From: Chondrosia reniformis
Lineage: Eukaryota; Porifera; Demospongiae; Chondrillida; Chondrillidae
Direction of reading: 5' to 3'
DNA: 64,000 bases
Assembly (NCBI GenBank): GCA_947172415.1
Contig: OX359191.1
Span: 2,542,001-2,606,000, forward strand
Every line of letters starts with the position of its first letter. Positions within the stretch are counted from its first letter, which is position 1. Below the pieces are notes generated by a model. The model did no database searches. It saw nothing but the letters and a program-made list of their open reading frames with translations, and had not been told where the DNA came from. This document shows positions 45,401 to 58,623 of this stretch, in pieces. Position numbers and translations under genes: made by a program.

Positions 45401-45850
45401 TAGGTTTATGTATTAGTTATATGTAGTAGGTGTGTGTACTTGTTATATGTACTAGTTGAAAGTACTAGTTGTATGTGCTAATTGTATGTACACGTTCTGT
45501 GTATTAGTCGTATGTTTATACTAGTTGTATGTACTTGTTGTAGTTTCAAGTCCTAGTTATATTAGGGACAATAGAGGTGCTAGTTGTATGTACTAGATAC
45601 TAGTTGTAGATATTAGTTGTGTGTACTGGTTGTATTTATTGGTTGCATTTACTAGTTATATGTACTTGTTACTAGTTATTTGAACTAGTTGTATGTACTT
45701 GTTGTAGTACTAGTTGTATGTACTAGTTGTATGTACTAATTATATGTACCAATTATATGTACTACTTACTAGTTGTATGAAGTAGTTATACGTACTAATT
45801 GTAAATACTAGTTATATGTACTAGTTGTATGTATAGACTGGTTATATGTA
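42467..45850 (+). repeat. 13-bp satellite, longest forward block
   Basis: About 3.4 kb of CTAGTTGTATGTA units with frequent phase slips and occasional spacers (for example AGGTACTAGGTAGGTACTAG near 40560 and 43670-43690). No gene is seen. Confidence 0.95.
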
Positions 45851-45851
45851 C

Positions 45852-46130
45852 ATGAATGCCTCTGTCAAGTTACACTCGAACAACTTTGGACACACGTAGA
45901 ACCCCTCTGCTAAGCTACAATCGTACAACTTTAGACACGCTTAGAACCCCTCTGCTAAGCTATACACTCGAACAACTTTAGACAGACTTAGAACCCCTCT
46001 GCTAAGCTACACTCGAAAAACTTTAGACAGACTTAGAACGCCTCTGTCAAGTTACACTTGAACAACTTTAGACAGACTTAGAAGGCCTCTGTCAAGTTAC
46101 ACTCTAACCACTTTAGACAGATTTAGAACG
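45852..46130 (+). repeat. 45-bp tandem repeat, six copies
   Basis: Unit of about 45 bp containing CCTCTGCTAAGCTACACTCG, then AACAACTTTAGACAGACTTA and GAAC. CCTCTG starts at 45859, 45904, 45949, 45996, 46041 and 46086. The repeat lies exactly where the flanking 13-bp satellite changes strand. Confidence 0.9.
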
Positions 46131-46580
46131 TACAAATTTACAAACACATAGAACGTATCTGTTGAATATTTTTACAAAATCAGTCCTACCGGCTGCACAG
46201 GTAGAACTTCAATTACGATAACAACTTAGTATTGACAGATGTTACACAGATCGTAGACATTAGAACGTCTTTCTAGACTGACTTAGGCCTATACAGACGG
46301 AGTATTACAGTATTTACTTCAATTAAACGAGGATTCATAGATATTGACCAAACTTACTTGCATTTTTCATTACCCTTCTAATTGAAAGTACTTGGCGACT
46401 TCGTTGGGCTTCAATATGGCTATCTACTGGTATTCCAAATGATTTTGGAGGCTTAAGTGTCATGAACATGATAGAAAAGCTTCAGCTTCCTGACGGCAGC
46501 CATTTGCAAAAACGATGTATTTGACCTATAAATTAAGTGTTACAATAGTTGCGTATGAACTCGTATTATATCGACGTATA
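46131..46580. other. Non-satellite spacer at a satellite strand switch
   Basis: About 450 bp without tandem structure or recognisable coding. The satellite to its left reads CTAGTTGTATGTA and the satellite to its right reads TACATACAACTAG. Confidence 0.6.
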
Positions 46581-47677
46581 TTAGTACATAAATATGTAAC
46601 CAGTACATATGAATAGTGCATCCATATAGTATATATAACTAGTACATAAAGCTAGTACATGCAAATAGAAAATAGTACATACAACTAATATATACATAAA
46701 ACTAATACAATTAACTAATTCATACAACTATTATATACAAACAACTGGTTCATACAACTGGTATTTACAATAAGGTCGTACAACTAGTTCACACAACTAT
46801 TAACTAGTACATATAACCAGTACATACAACTAGTACACACAACTAGTTTATAAAACTAGTACATACAAGTAGTTCATACAACTAGTATTTACAATTAGTA
46901 TGTACAACTAGTTCATACAACTAGTAACTAGTACATACAACTAGTATATTCAACTAGTACATACAACTAGGACCAACAACTAGGATATATAACTAGTACA
47001 TACACCAACTACATATAACTAGTAAATACACATATACCTTGTAATTATAAATAGTACATACAGCTAGTACTTACAGCTAGTGCATTCAACTAGTATATAT
47101 AACTAGTTCACAAACATATAACTACTACATACATATAACTGGTACTTATACTAGAAACAACTAGAAACTAGTCCATAGAACTAGTGTATCCATAACACGA
47201 GTACATTTAACTAGTACAAAAAACTAGTATATACATAAAAGGAGTACATACAACTAGTACATAAAATTAGTAGGTACAACTAGTTCACACAACTAGTAAT
47301 TAGTACATATATCTAGAACATGTGACTATGACATACAACTAGTACATGCAACTAGTACATACAACTACTTCATACAACTAGTATATAGCTAATACAAACA
47401 ACTAGTGTACACATCTTGTACATACAATTGGTTCATATCTAGTACATGCAACTAGTACATACAACTAGTACATAAAACTAGTACATACAATGTGTACTTA
47501 AAACTAGTTTAAACAAACAACACAAATAGTATATAGAACGAGTTCCATCTTACTTCCTTGTATAACTTGTACCGGAACCTACAACTAGTTCAAAAAACTA
47601 GTACATACAACTGGTATATACAACTAGTATAAACATACAACTAGTACACAGAATGTGTACATAATAATACTAGTTAA
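46581..47677 (-). repeat. 13-bp satellite, reversed orientation (TACATACAACTAG)
   Basis: First part of a block of about 12 kb in which the satellite is on the opposite strand. Confidence 0.95.
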
Positions 47678-47833
47678 ATGACCCAGTGGAGAAGAAGATG
47701 AAAGAAGGGAAAAGAAGGAAGAAAAGACTACCGTATCTTCATCTAAAGCTCTCTTTAGGTTTAGTTCCCCTATAGGCTCTTTTTACAGAATAGGCATATA
47801 GCATGTAGGAAAATGGTATCTTAGATTTTTCAT
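47678..47833 (+). pseudogene. Unidentified gene fragment, copy 2 (shorter)
   Basis: Plus-strand copy of the fragment at 41043, shorter at its 5' side: DPVEKKMKEGKRRKKRLPYL, HLKLSLGLVPL, stop, then the same short tail. It is inverted relative to copies 1 and 3, just as the surrounding satellite is inverted relative to the one around copy 1. Confidence 0.4.
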
Positions 47834-48214
47834 ACAATTAGCACATACAACTAGTACTTTCAACTAGTACATAAAACAAGTACACACACCTACTACATAT
47901 AACAAGTTCACACACCTACTACATATAACTAATACATAAACATATAATTAGTATATATGAATCGTACATACACATAGTACATACAACTAGAAACTAGTAT
48001 ATACAACTGGTATATACATACAACTAGTACATATGACTAGTACATCCATATAGTACATAAAATTTGTAGGCACAACTAGTTCATAAAATTAGTACCTAGT
48101 AAATATAATTAGTACTGCGACTGATACAAACAACTGATACATACAACTAGTGCATGCAACTAGTACATACAAGTAAGACATATAACTAGTACTCCAACAT
48201 ATAACCAGTAAATA
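47834..48214 (-). repeat. 13-bp satellite, reversed orientation
   Basis: Short satellite stretch between the gene fragment and a unique spacer. Confidence 0.93.
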
Positions 48215-48535
48215 AACTATTGTAGGTATATAGATTACGCAAGTGTTAACGAAAAACGCAAAGTTTACGGAACATTCTCAGTGTTATACGAATTTTCAAA
48301 ATGGCCATCTAAAAGGAGAACTTATTTCCTTAGCGTTTTTGGTTGAACAGCATTTGCTGTTCTTGTTAACTTAAGCGAAGGTTAGTTAGATAATTTTACA
48401 ATTATTAAATGTGAAAATGGACCCTTAAAAGGTTAGACTAGGCAGTTTTTACTCTCGAGCCACAAAAGTGGTCATCGGGCGGTAAGGGGGGTAATGAATA
48501 TACGGTAACGCGGGCGGAAAAGGGTTAAAAATATT
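48215..48535. other. Unique spacer in satellite
   Basis: About 320 bp of non-satellite sequence, more GC-rich at its right end (GGGCGGTAAGGGGGG and ACGCGGGCGGAAAAGGG). No domain or element ends are recognised. Confidence 0.6.
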
Positions 48536-51500
48536 ACTGGTACAAATAAATGGTACATAAACATAGTACATACAAGTAGTTCATACAACTACGAGTACAT
48601 GAAACTAGGACCTATAACTAATACACATCTACTACATATAATTAATACATAAATATATAACTAGTACATATGAATAGTGCATCCATATAGTATATATAAC
48701 TAGAACATAAAACTAGTACATGTAACTAGAAACTAGTACATACAACTAATATATACATAAAAGTAGCACATTTAACTAGTTCATACAACTATTATATTAA
48801 AACAAATAGTTCATACAACTAGTATTTACAATTAGGTCGTACAACTAGTCCGCACAACTATTAACTAGTACATATAACCAGTACAGGCAACTAGTACATA
48901 CAACTAGTACATACAACTAGTTCATAAAACTAGTACATACAACTAGTTTATACAACTAGTATTTACAATTAGTACGTACAACTAGTTAATACAACTGGTG
49001 CATACAACTAGTGCATACAACTAGTGTATATAACTAGTTCACAAACATATAACGACTACATACATATAAGTGGTACTTATAAATAGTTCATACACATAGT
49101 ACATACAAATAGTAGATACAAACAGTACTTACATCTGCTACATATATGTAGTACCTACAACTAGTAAATATAAATAGAACTGTTTCATAAAACTAGTGCA
49201 TACAACTAGTACATCCATTTAGTACATTCAACTGGTACATCCTAAGAGTACACACAAATAGTACAGAGCACTAGTACATTCAACTAGTACATTCAACTAG
49301 AAAATACAACTAGTACAAACAACTAGGACATATAAATTGTACATACAAATATACCTAGGAATTATAAATAGTACATACAACTAGTACATAGAACGGGTAC
49401 ACAAAACTAGTACATACAACTAGAACATGCGACTATGACATACAATTAGTATATGCAACTAGTACATACAACTACTTCATAAAACTAGTAAATAGCTAGT
49501 ACAAACAACTAGTGCATACATCTTGTACATACAATTAGTACATACAACTACCAAATACAACTTGTTCATACAACTAGCACCTATAACTAGTAAATATAAC
49601 TAGTTTTAGTACATACAACAAGTAAATACAATTAGTACATACAACTACCATATACAGCTAGTACGTAAAAGTAGAACATATACCTAGTACATAAACATAT
49701 CAATAGTACATATAAATATTACATATACAACTAGTACAAATACACACAACTTGTACATACAACTAGTACATACAATTAGTATCTAGTATATACAACTAGC
49801 ACCTCCCTAGTGCCTAATATAACTAGGACTTGAACCTACAACTAATACATACAACTAGTGCATATAACTACTACATTTGATTGGTACATACAAATAGTAT
49901 CAAGTACATACAACTAGAATATACAGCTAGTACATACAACTAGTATATACAACCAATACATAAACAGGAAATTAGTACATACAACTAGTACATAGCTACT
50001 ACATACAACTAGTATATACATACAACTAGTGAATACAACTAATACATACAATTAGCACATACAACTATTCCACCTACTCCACACAACCAGTATTTGCAAC
50101 TAGTAAATATAACCAGTACTACCACATAGAACTGGTACATACAACTAATACGTTAAAGTAGTAATAACAACTAGTACATACAACTAATGCCTACTTAGTA
50201 CCTAATATAACTAGTACTAGAACCTACAACTAGTACATACAGCTAGCACATACACTTAGTGCAGGCAACTTGTACAAACAACTGTTACACACAACTACTA
50301 CATTTAACCAGTACATACACATATAACTAGTACATACAAAACGTACATACAACTAGTACATACAACTAGTACACACAACTAGAAACTAGTACATACACTT
50401 AAATCATAGAACAAGTGCATAATACTAGAACATACAACTTGTATATACAACTAGTATATACATAGCAACTTCATACAACTAGTATATACATACAACTAGT
50501 ACGTACAACCGGTCCATAACTAGTACATACAACTTGTACATAACTAGTACTAACAACCTGTACATAGTACGACTTCATAAAACTACCATATACAACAACT
50601 ACATAAACAACAAACTAGTATATAAATACAACTAGTACATAGCTAGAACGTACAATTAGTATATACATACAACTAGTACATACAACTAGTACAAACAATT
50701 AGTACATACAACAACTACATCCAACTACTACATACAACCAGTACTTACATCTAGTAAATATAACTAGGACTAGTACATAGAACTAGTATATACAACTAGT
50801 ACGTTAAAATAGTACTCACAACTAGTACATACAACTAATTCCTACTTAGTACCTATTATAACTAGTACTATAACCTACAAATAGTACATTCAATTAGTAC
50901 CTACAATTACTACTTTCAACTAGTACATCTAACAAGTACACAAATCTAGTACATATAACTGATACATATAAATATAATTAGTATATATGAATAGTACATA
51001 CATATAGTTCATACAACTAGAAACTAGTACATACAACTAGTATATATATAAAACTAGTACATTTAACTAGTACATACAACCGGTATATACTTACAACTAG
51101 TACATAATACTAGTACATACAAGTAGTATCTAGTACATACAACTAGCACCTCTATAGTCCCTAATATAACTAGGACTTGAAACTACAACAAGTACATACA
51201 ACTAGTATAAACATACGACTAATACAGAGAACGTGTACATACAATTAGCACATACAACTAGTACTTTCAACTAGTACATATAACAAGTACACACACCTAC
51301 TACATATAACTAATACATAAACCTATAACTTTTGAATAGTACACATACATAGTATATACAACTAGAAACTAGTACATGCAACTAGTATATATATAAAACT
51401 AGTGCAGTGAACTAGTACATACATTTGGTATATACATACAACTAGTATATACAACTAGTGCATGCAACTAGTACATACAACTAGGACATACAACTAGTGC

Positions 51501-52607
51501 ATGCAACTAGTCCATACAACTAGGACATATTACCAGTACATACACCTACCATATATAACTAGTACATACACCTACCACATACAACTAGTACATAAAGCTA
51601 GCGCATACAACTAGTACATGTAACTAGTACACACACATATAAATAGTACATACAAATAGTAATTACAATTAGTACATACAACTAGTGTATACAACTAGTA
51701 CATACAACTAGTATCTAATACATACAACTAGAACATACAACTAGTACATACAACTAGTATATACATACAACTAGTACACAGAACTTGTACATACAATTAA
51801 CACACACAATTACTACATACAATTAATACATACAACTAGTGCCTAAACCTAGTAAATATAGCTAGTTCTAGTACATACACCTAGTAACTACAACTAGTAC
51901 TTTCAACTAGTACATGTAATTAGAACACACCTACTACATATAATTTATGCATAAAATTATAACTAGTTCAAATAAATAGTGAATCCACATAGTACATAAA
52001 CCTAATACATATAACTATTATATAATACTAGTACATACACATAAGATTAGTCCATAAATATAGTACAGAAAACTAGTACAGAAAACTAGTTCACATAAAC
52101 AACAATTAGTTCATAGAACTAGTTCATTCCTAGTCCCTAGTATACCTTGTACTAGAACTTATAACTAATTCAAACATCTAGTACATACAACTAGTACATA
52201 CAACTAGTACATACCAAATAGTACACACACCTAGCACATACAATTAGTACATACAACTAGTTCATATAACGACTACATAATACTAGAACGTACAACTTGT
52301 ATATACAACTAGTGTATAGCTATTATTTATAACTAGTATATACCTACAGCTAGTACCTACAACTACTAAATATAACTAGGACTAGTACATAAAACTAGTG
52401 AATAGAACAAGTACATATAATTAGTACATACAACTAGTACATGAAACTAGTACATACAATTAGTACATACAACTAGTACATTCAACTAGTCAATAAAACA
52501 AAGAGCTAGGACATATAACTAGTACATACACCCACTACATACAACTAGTAAATACACATAATTTGTAATTATAAATAGTGCATACACCTACTACATATAA
52601 CTAGTAC
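48536..52607 (-). repeat. 13-bp satellite, reversed orientation
   Basis: About 4 kb of TACATACAACTAG units. A longer module containing AGTACCTA-TATAACTAGTAC-AGAACCTACAACTAG words recurs (near 50190, 50850, 51150, 52130), hinting at a higher-order unit of several hundred bp. No gene is seen. Confidence 0.95.
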
Positions 52608-52850
52608 ATGAAAAATCTAAGATACCATATTCCTACATGCTATATGCCTATTCTGTAAAAAGAGCCTATAGGGGAACTAAACCTAAAGAGAGCTTTAGAT
52701 GAAAATACAGCAGTCTTTTCTTCCTTCTTTTCCCTTCTTTCATCTTCTTCTCCACTGGATCAGACAACTGTTTCTGGGAATTCCACCCTTCATCAGTGAT
52801 CCTGGGAGTCTTGGTCTTTTTCTTTTTCTTGATCTTCTGTGAATCCTTGG
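52608..52850 (-). pseudogene. Unidentified gene fragment, copy 3
   Basis: Minus-strand frame ending at 52666: KDSQKIKKKKKTKTPRITDE, GWNSQKQLSDPVEKKMKEGK, RRKKRLLYFHLKLSLGLVPL. It is close to copy 1 with a handful of changes. The frame can be read upstream into satellite (MCQNVCA), so no genuine start is visible. Confidence 0.45.
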
Positions 52851-55507
52851 CACATACATTTTGGCACATACACTTTTACCTAATAATTATAAATAGTACA
52901 TACAACTAGTACACACAACTAGTACGTACAACTAGTATCTACTATATACAACTAGTACCTTCCTAGCATCTAGTATAACTAATACAAGAACCTACCACTT
53001 GTACATCCAACTAGTATATACAACTAGTATATACATACAACTAGTACATACAACTAGTACCTACAACTAGTAAAATATAACTAGTACTAGTCCATACAAC
53101 TAGTACATACAACTAGTACTTGCAACTAGTACATATTACTAGGACACACATCTACCATATATATATAACTAATACATAAAAATATAACTGGTACATATAA
53201 ATAGTACATAAACATAGTACATACAACTAGTACATACAACTAGTTCATACAACTAGTACATACAACTAGTTCATAAAACTAGAACATACAACTAGTTCAT
53301 ACAACTAGTATTTACAATTAGTACCTACAATTAGTTCATACAACTATTAACTAGTACATACAACTAGGACAAACAACTAGGACATAAAATTAGTACATAT
53401 ATCCACTACATATAGCTAGTAAATACACATATACCTAGTTATTATGAATAGTACATACAACTAGTACGTACAGCTAGTGCATACAACTAGTACATATAAC
53501 TAGTACACAAACATATAACCAGTGAATACACATATAATTGACACTTATAAATAGTACATACACATAGTACATACAACTAGTACATTCAACTATAAACTAG
53601 TACATACAACTAGTTCATAGAACGAGTAGATAATACTAGAACGTACAACTTGTATATACAACTAGTGCATAGCTATTATTTATAACTAGTATATACATAC
53701 AACTAGTACACACAACTGGCACATAATTAGTACATACAACTAGTATATACAAATAGAACAAACAATTAGTACATACCACTATTCCATACAACTTTTAGAT
53801 ACAGCTAGTACCTACAACTACTAAATATAACTAGGACTAGTACATAAAACTAGTGATTACAACTGGAAACTAGTACATACAACTAATATATATATAAAAT
53901 TAGTACATTTAACTAGTACATATAACTCGTATATACATACAACAAGTACACACAACTAGTTCATAAAATTAATAGATACAACAAGTAACTAGTACATATA
54001 ACTAATATGAGCGACTAGTTCATACAGCTAGTACACACAACTAGTACATACAACAAACTCATAAAACTAGTATATAGCTAGTAGAAAGAACTAGTGCATT
54101 TATCTTGTACATACAACTGGTTCATATCTAATACATGCAACTAGTGCATACAACTAGTACATAGAATTAGTACACACAACCAACTAATACAGCTAGTACA
54201 TGCAAGTAGTACATGAAATTATTAGGTCGAACTAGTTCATAAAACTAGTAACTAGTACATAAAACTAGTACATGCGACTAGTACATACAACTAGTACATA
54301 TAACTAGTACATACAACAGTTACACACTACTTATACATTCAACTAGTACAAATAACTACTACATTCGACTAGTAAATACAAAAAGTATTGAATACATACA
54401 ACTAGTACATACAACTAGTGCATACAATTAGTACACACGAATAGTACATACAGCTAGTTCATATAACTACTACATATAAACAGTACATAAAACTAGTTCA
54501 TTAAACTAGTTCATACAACTAGTACATGCAACAAGTATCTAGTATATACAACTAGAACCAACTCATAACATAGTATAAGTAGTACAAGATTCAACAACTG
54601 GTCCATACAAATAGTACAAACAACTAGTACATTCAACTAGACTCTTCAACTATTAACTAGTGCATACCACTAGTACATTCAAATGGGACATACGAATCGT
54701 ACTTGCAACTAATAAATACAACTAGTACCTACAACTAATACATATAACTGGAACTAGTACGTAAACCTGGTACATACAACTACTACTAACAACTAGTAAT
54801 GCGTACATACAACTAGTACATTGACCTAGTATGCACAACATGTACATGCAACTAGTACATGCAACTTGTATATACAATTAGTAAATAAAATTAATACATA
54901 TAACTAGTACATACAAATAGTAACGAAAACATACAACTAGTACATTGAACTACATACACCCAACTTGTACATACAACTAGTAAATAGTACAATCAGCTAG
55001 GACATACAACTGGTACATACAACTAGTACTTACAACTAGAACATACAACTAGAAACTAGTAAATACTACTAGTTCGTAGAAAGTGTACATAACACTATAT
55101 AGAACATACAACTTGAATATACATCTAGTACATAGCTAATATTAACAACTAGTATATACATACAACTATTACGTACAACTGGTACATAACTAGTACATAC
55201 AAATACTACATACAACTAGTACATACCAAATAGGACACACACCTAGAACATACACCTACTACATACAACTAGTACATACACATTTACCTAGTTAATATGA
55301 ATAGTACATACAACTAGTACATTCAACTAGAAACTAGTATATATATAACACTAGTACAATTAACCAGTACATAAAACTAGTATATACATTCAAAGAGTAC
55401 ATACAATTGGTATATAAAATTAGTAAGTACAACTAGTTCACACAACTAGTAACTAGTACATATAACTAGTAAATGCGACTATGACATACAACTAGTTAAT
55501 ACAACTA
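52851..55507 (-). repeat. 13-bp satellite, reversed orientation
   Basis: Continues the reversed block. The longer module with ACCTACAACTAGT and TATAACTAGTACTAG recurs here (near 52970 and 53090). Confidence 0.95.
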
Positions 55508-55705
55508 TCAAAGGCCACAGTTCCAAACACAATGGTCAAACAGACAAACTACAGCTTGCAAACCTCTTCTAAACCAAAAGGTGGTTTCCCACTGCTATAT
55601 CTTGTTTCGACTCCAGTAGACTTTTTTATGCCGTCAATTTCAAGGCCATATCTCGTAGAAAACATTTTTGCGCAAGCTTTACGTTGCATAACAAGAACAA
55701 GAACA
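55508..55705. other. Unique spacer in satellite
   Basis: About 200 bp of non-satellite sequence (CAAAGGCCACAGTTCC to GTTGCATAACAAGAAC). A short plus-strand frame (VKQTNYSLQTSSKPKGGFPL) crosses it, but I recognise no family. Confidence 0.5.
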
Positions 55706-58623
55706 ACTACATACAATTACTACATACAACCAGCACATACAGCTAGTACCTACAAGTGGTACATATACCTAGTACATAAACATATAAATAGTAGATATAA
55801 ATAGTACATACAACTAGTACAATTACACCCAACTGGTACATACAACTAGTACATACAATTAGTATCTAGTACATACAACTAGCACCTCCCTAGTACCTAG
55901 TATAACTAGGACTTGAACCTACAACTAGTAGTCACTAGTACATACAACTAATTCATACAACTGGTTCATATAAATACTACATTGGATTGGTACATACAAA
56001 TAGTATCGAGTACATACAACTAGCATATACAGCTAGTACATTCAACTAGTATATACACCCACTACATAAACAGGAAACTAGTACATACAACTAGTACATA
56101 GCTACTACACACAACTAGAATATACATACAACTAGTGCATACAACTAATACATACAATTAGTACATACAACTACTACATACAATCAGTACTTAAAACTAG
56201 TAAATATAACTAGTACTAGTGCATACAACTGGTACATACAACTAATACGTTAAAGTACTACTAACAACTAGTACATACAACTAATTCCTACTTAGTACCT
56301 AATATAACTAGTACTAGAACCTACAACTAGTACATACAGCTAGCGCATACACGTAGTATAGGCAACTTGTACATACAACTGTTACATACAACTACTGGAT
56401 ATAACCAGTACATACACATATAACTAGTATATAAAAATTGTATATACACCTAGTACATACAACAGGTAAATACAAAACGTACATACAACTAGTACATACA
56501 ACTAATACACATAACTAGAAACTAGTACATACACCTAGTTCATAGAACAAGTGCATAATACTAGAACATACAAATTGTATATACAACTAGTACATAGCAA
56601 ATACATACAACTAGTATATACATACAACTAGTACGTACAACTGGTACATAACTAGTACATACAACTTTAATATAACTAGTACATACATTTTGTACATACT
56701 ACGAGTTCATAAAACTAGCATATACAACTACTACATAAACAACAAACTAGCATATAAATACAACTAGTACATAGCTAGTTCTTACAATTAGTATATATAT
56801 ACAACTAGTACATACAACTAGTCCACACGATTAGTACATACAACTACTACATCCAACTACTACATACAACCGGTATCTACATCTAGTATATATAACTAGT
56901 ACTAGTACATTCAACTAGTACGTTAAAGTAGTACTAACAACTAGTACATACAACTAATTCCTACTTAGTAACCAGTATAATTACTACTAGAACCTACAAT
57001 TAGTTCATACAGCTAGCACAAACAACAAGTACCGGAAACTAGTACATACAACTGGTACATACAACTACTACATATAGCCAGTACATACACATATAACTAG
57101 TTTTAAAAATAATACATACAACTAGGACATAAAACTAGTACAAACAAAAAGTACATACAACTAGTATATACAACTAGAAACTAGTCCATACAACTAATTC
57201 ATAGAACGAGTACATAATACTTGAACATACAACTAGTAGATTCAACTCGTACATACAACTAGCACAAACAACTAGGACATATAACTAGTACATACACCTA
57301 CCACATATAACGAGTACATACACATATACCTAGAAAATATAAATAGTACATACAACTAGTACATACAACTAGTACAAACAACTAGTACAAACAACTAGTA
57401 CATATTACTAGTACACACACCTACTACATATAACTAATACATAAAAATATAACTAGTTCAAATAGATAGTGCATCCACATATTCCATACAACTGGTACAT
57501 AAAACTAGTAAAAACAACTTGAAACGAGTACATACAACTAGTATATATAATAAAATTAGTACATTTAACTAGTACATACAACTGGTATATACATACAACT
57601 AGTACATACAACTAGTATACTCAAGTAGTATATATAATTTGTAGGTACAACTAGTTCATAAAATTAGTAACTAGTAAATATAATTAGTACATGCGACTAG
57701 TACATACAACTAGGACATATAACTAATACATACAAGTACTACATATAACTATTTCATACACGAATACCTAGTAAATGTAAATAGTACTTACAACTAGTAC
57801 ATACAGGTAGCGCATACAACTAGTACATATCACTAGTACACAAATATATAAATAGTACATACAAATAGTAAGTACAACTAGTACATACAACTAGTAAGTA
57901 CAACCAGTATATACAACATGTATCTAGTACATTCAACTAAAACATACAACTAATACATAGCTAGTACATACACCTAGTATATACATACAACTATTACACA
58001 GAACTTGTACATACAATTAGCACATGCAGCTACTACATACAACTAATACATACAACTAGTACATAAAACTAGTAAATATAGCTAGTTCTAGTACATACAA
58101 CTAGTAAATACAACTAGTACTTTCAACTAGTACATATAACTAGTACACACACCTACTACATATAACTAATACATAAACATATAACTAGTTCAAATAGATG
58201 TTGCATCCACATAGTACATACAACTAGTACGTAAAACTACTAAATACAACTAGAAACTAGTATATACAACTAGTATATATATAAAATTAATACATTTAAC
58301 TAGTACAGACAACTGATATATACATACAACTAGTACATTCAACTAGTACATACAAGTATTACATAAAATTCGAAGGTACATCTAGTTCATACAACTTGTT
58401 TCTATTACATATAACTAGTTCTTGCGACTAGTACATGTAACATGTTCATAAATCTAGTATATAGCTAGTACAATGAACTAGTGCATAGATCTTGTACATA
58501 AAACTGGTTCATATCTAGTACATACAACTAGTACATAAAACTAGTACATACAACTAGTACGTACAACTAGGACACACAACTAGTATCTAGTCCATACAAC
58601 TAGAACATACAACTAGTACATAG
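55706..58623 (-). repeat. 13-bp satellite, reversed orientation, last part
   Basis: Ends at about 58623, where the unit flips directly to the CTAGTTGTATGTA strand with no spacer. Confidence 0.95.
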
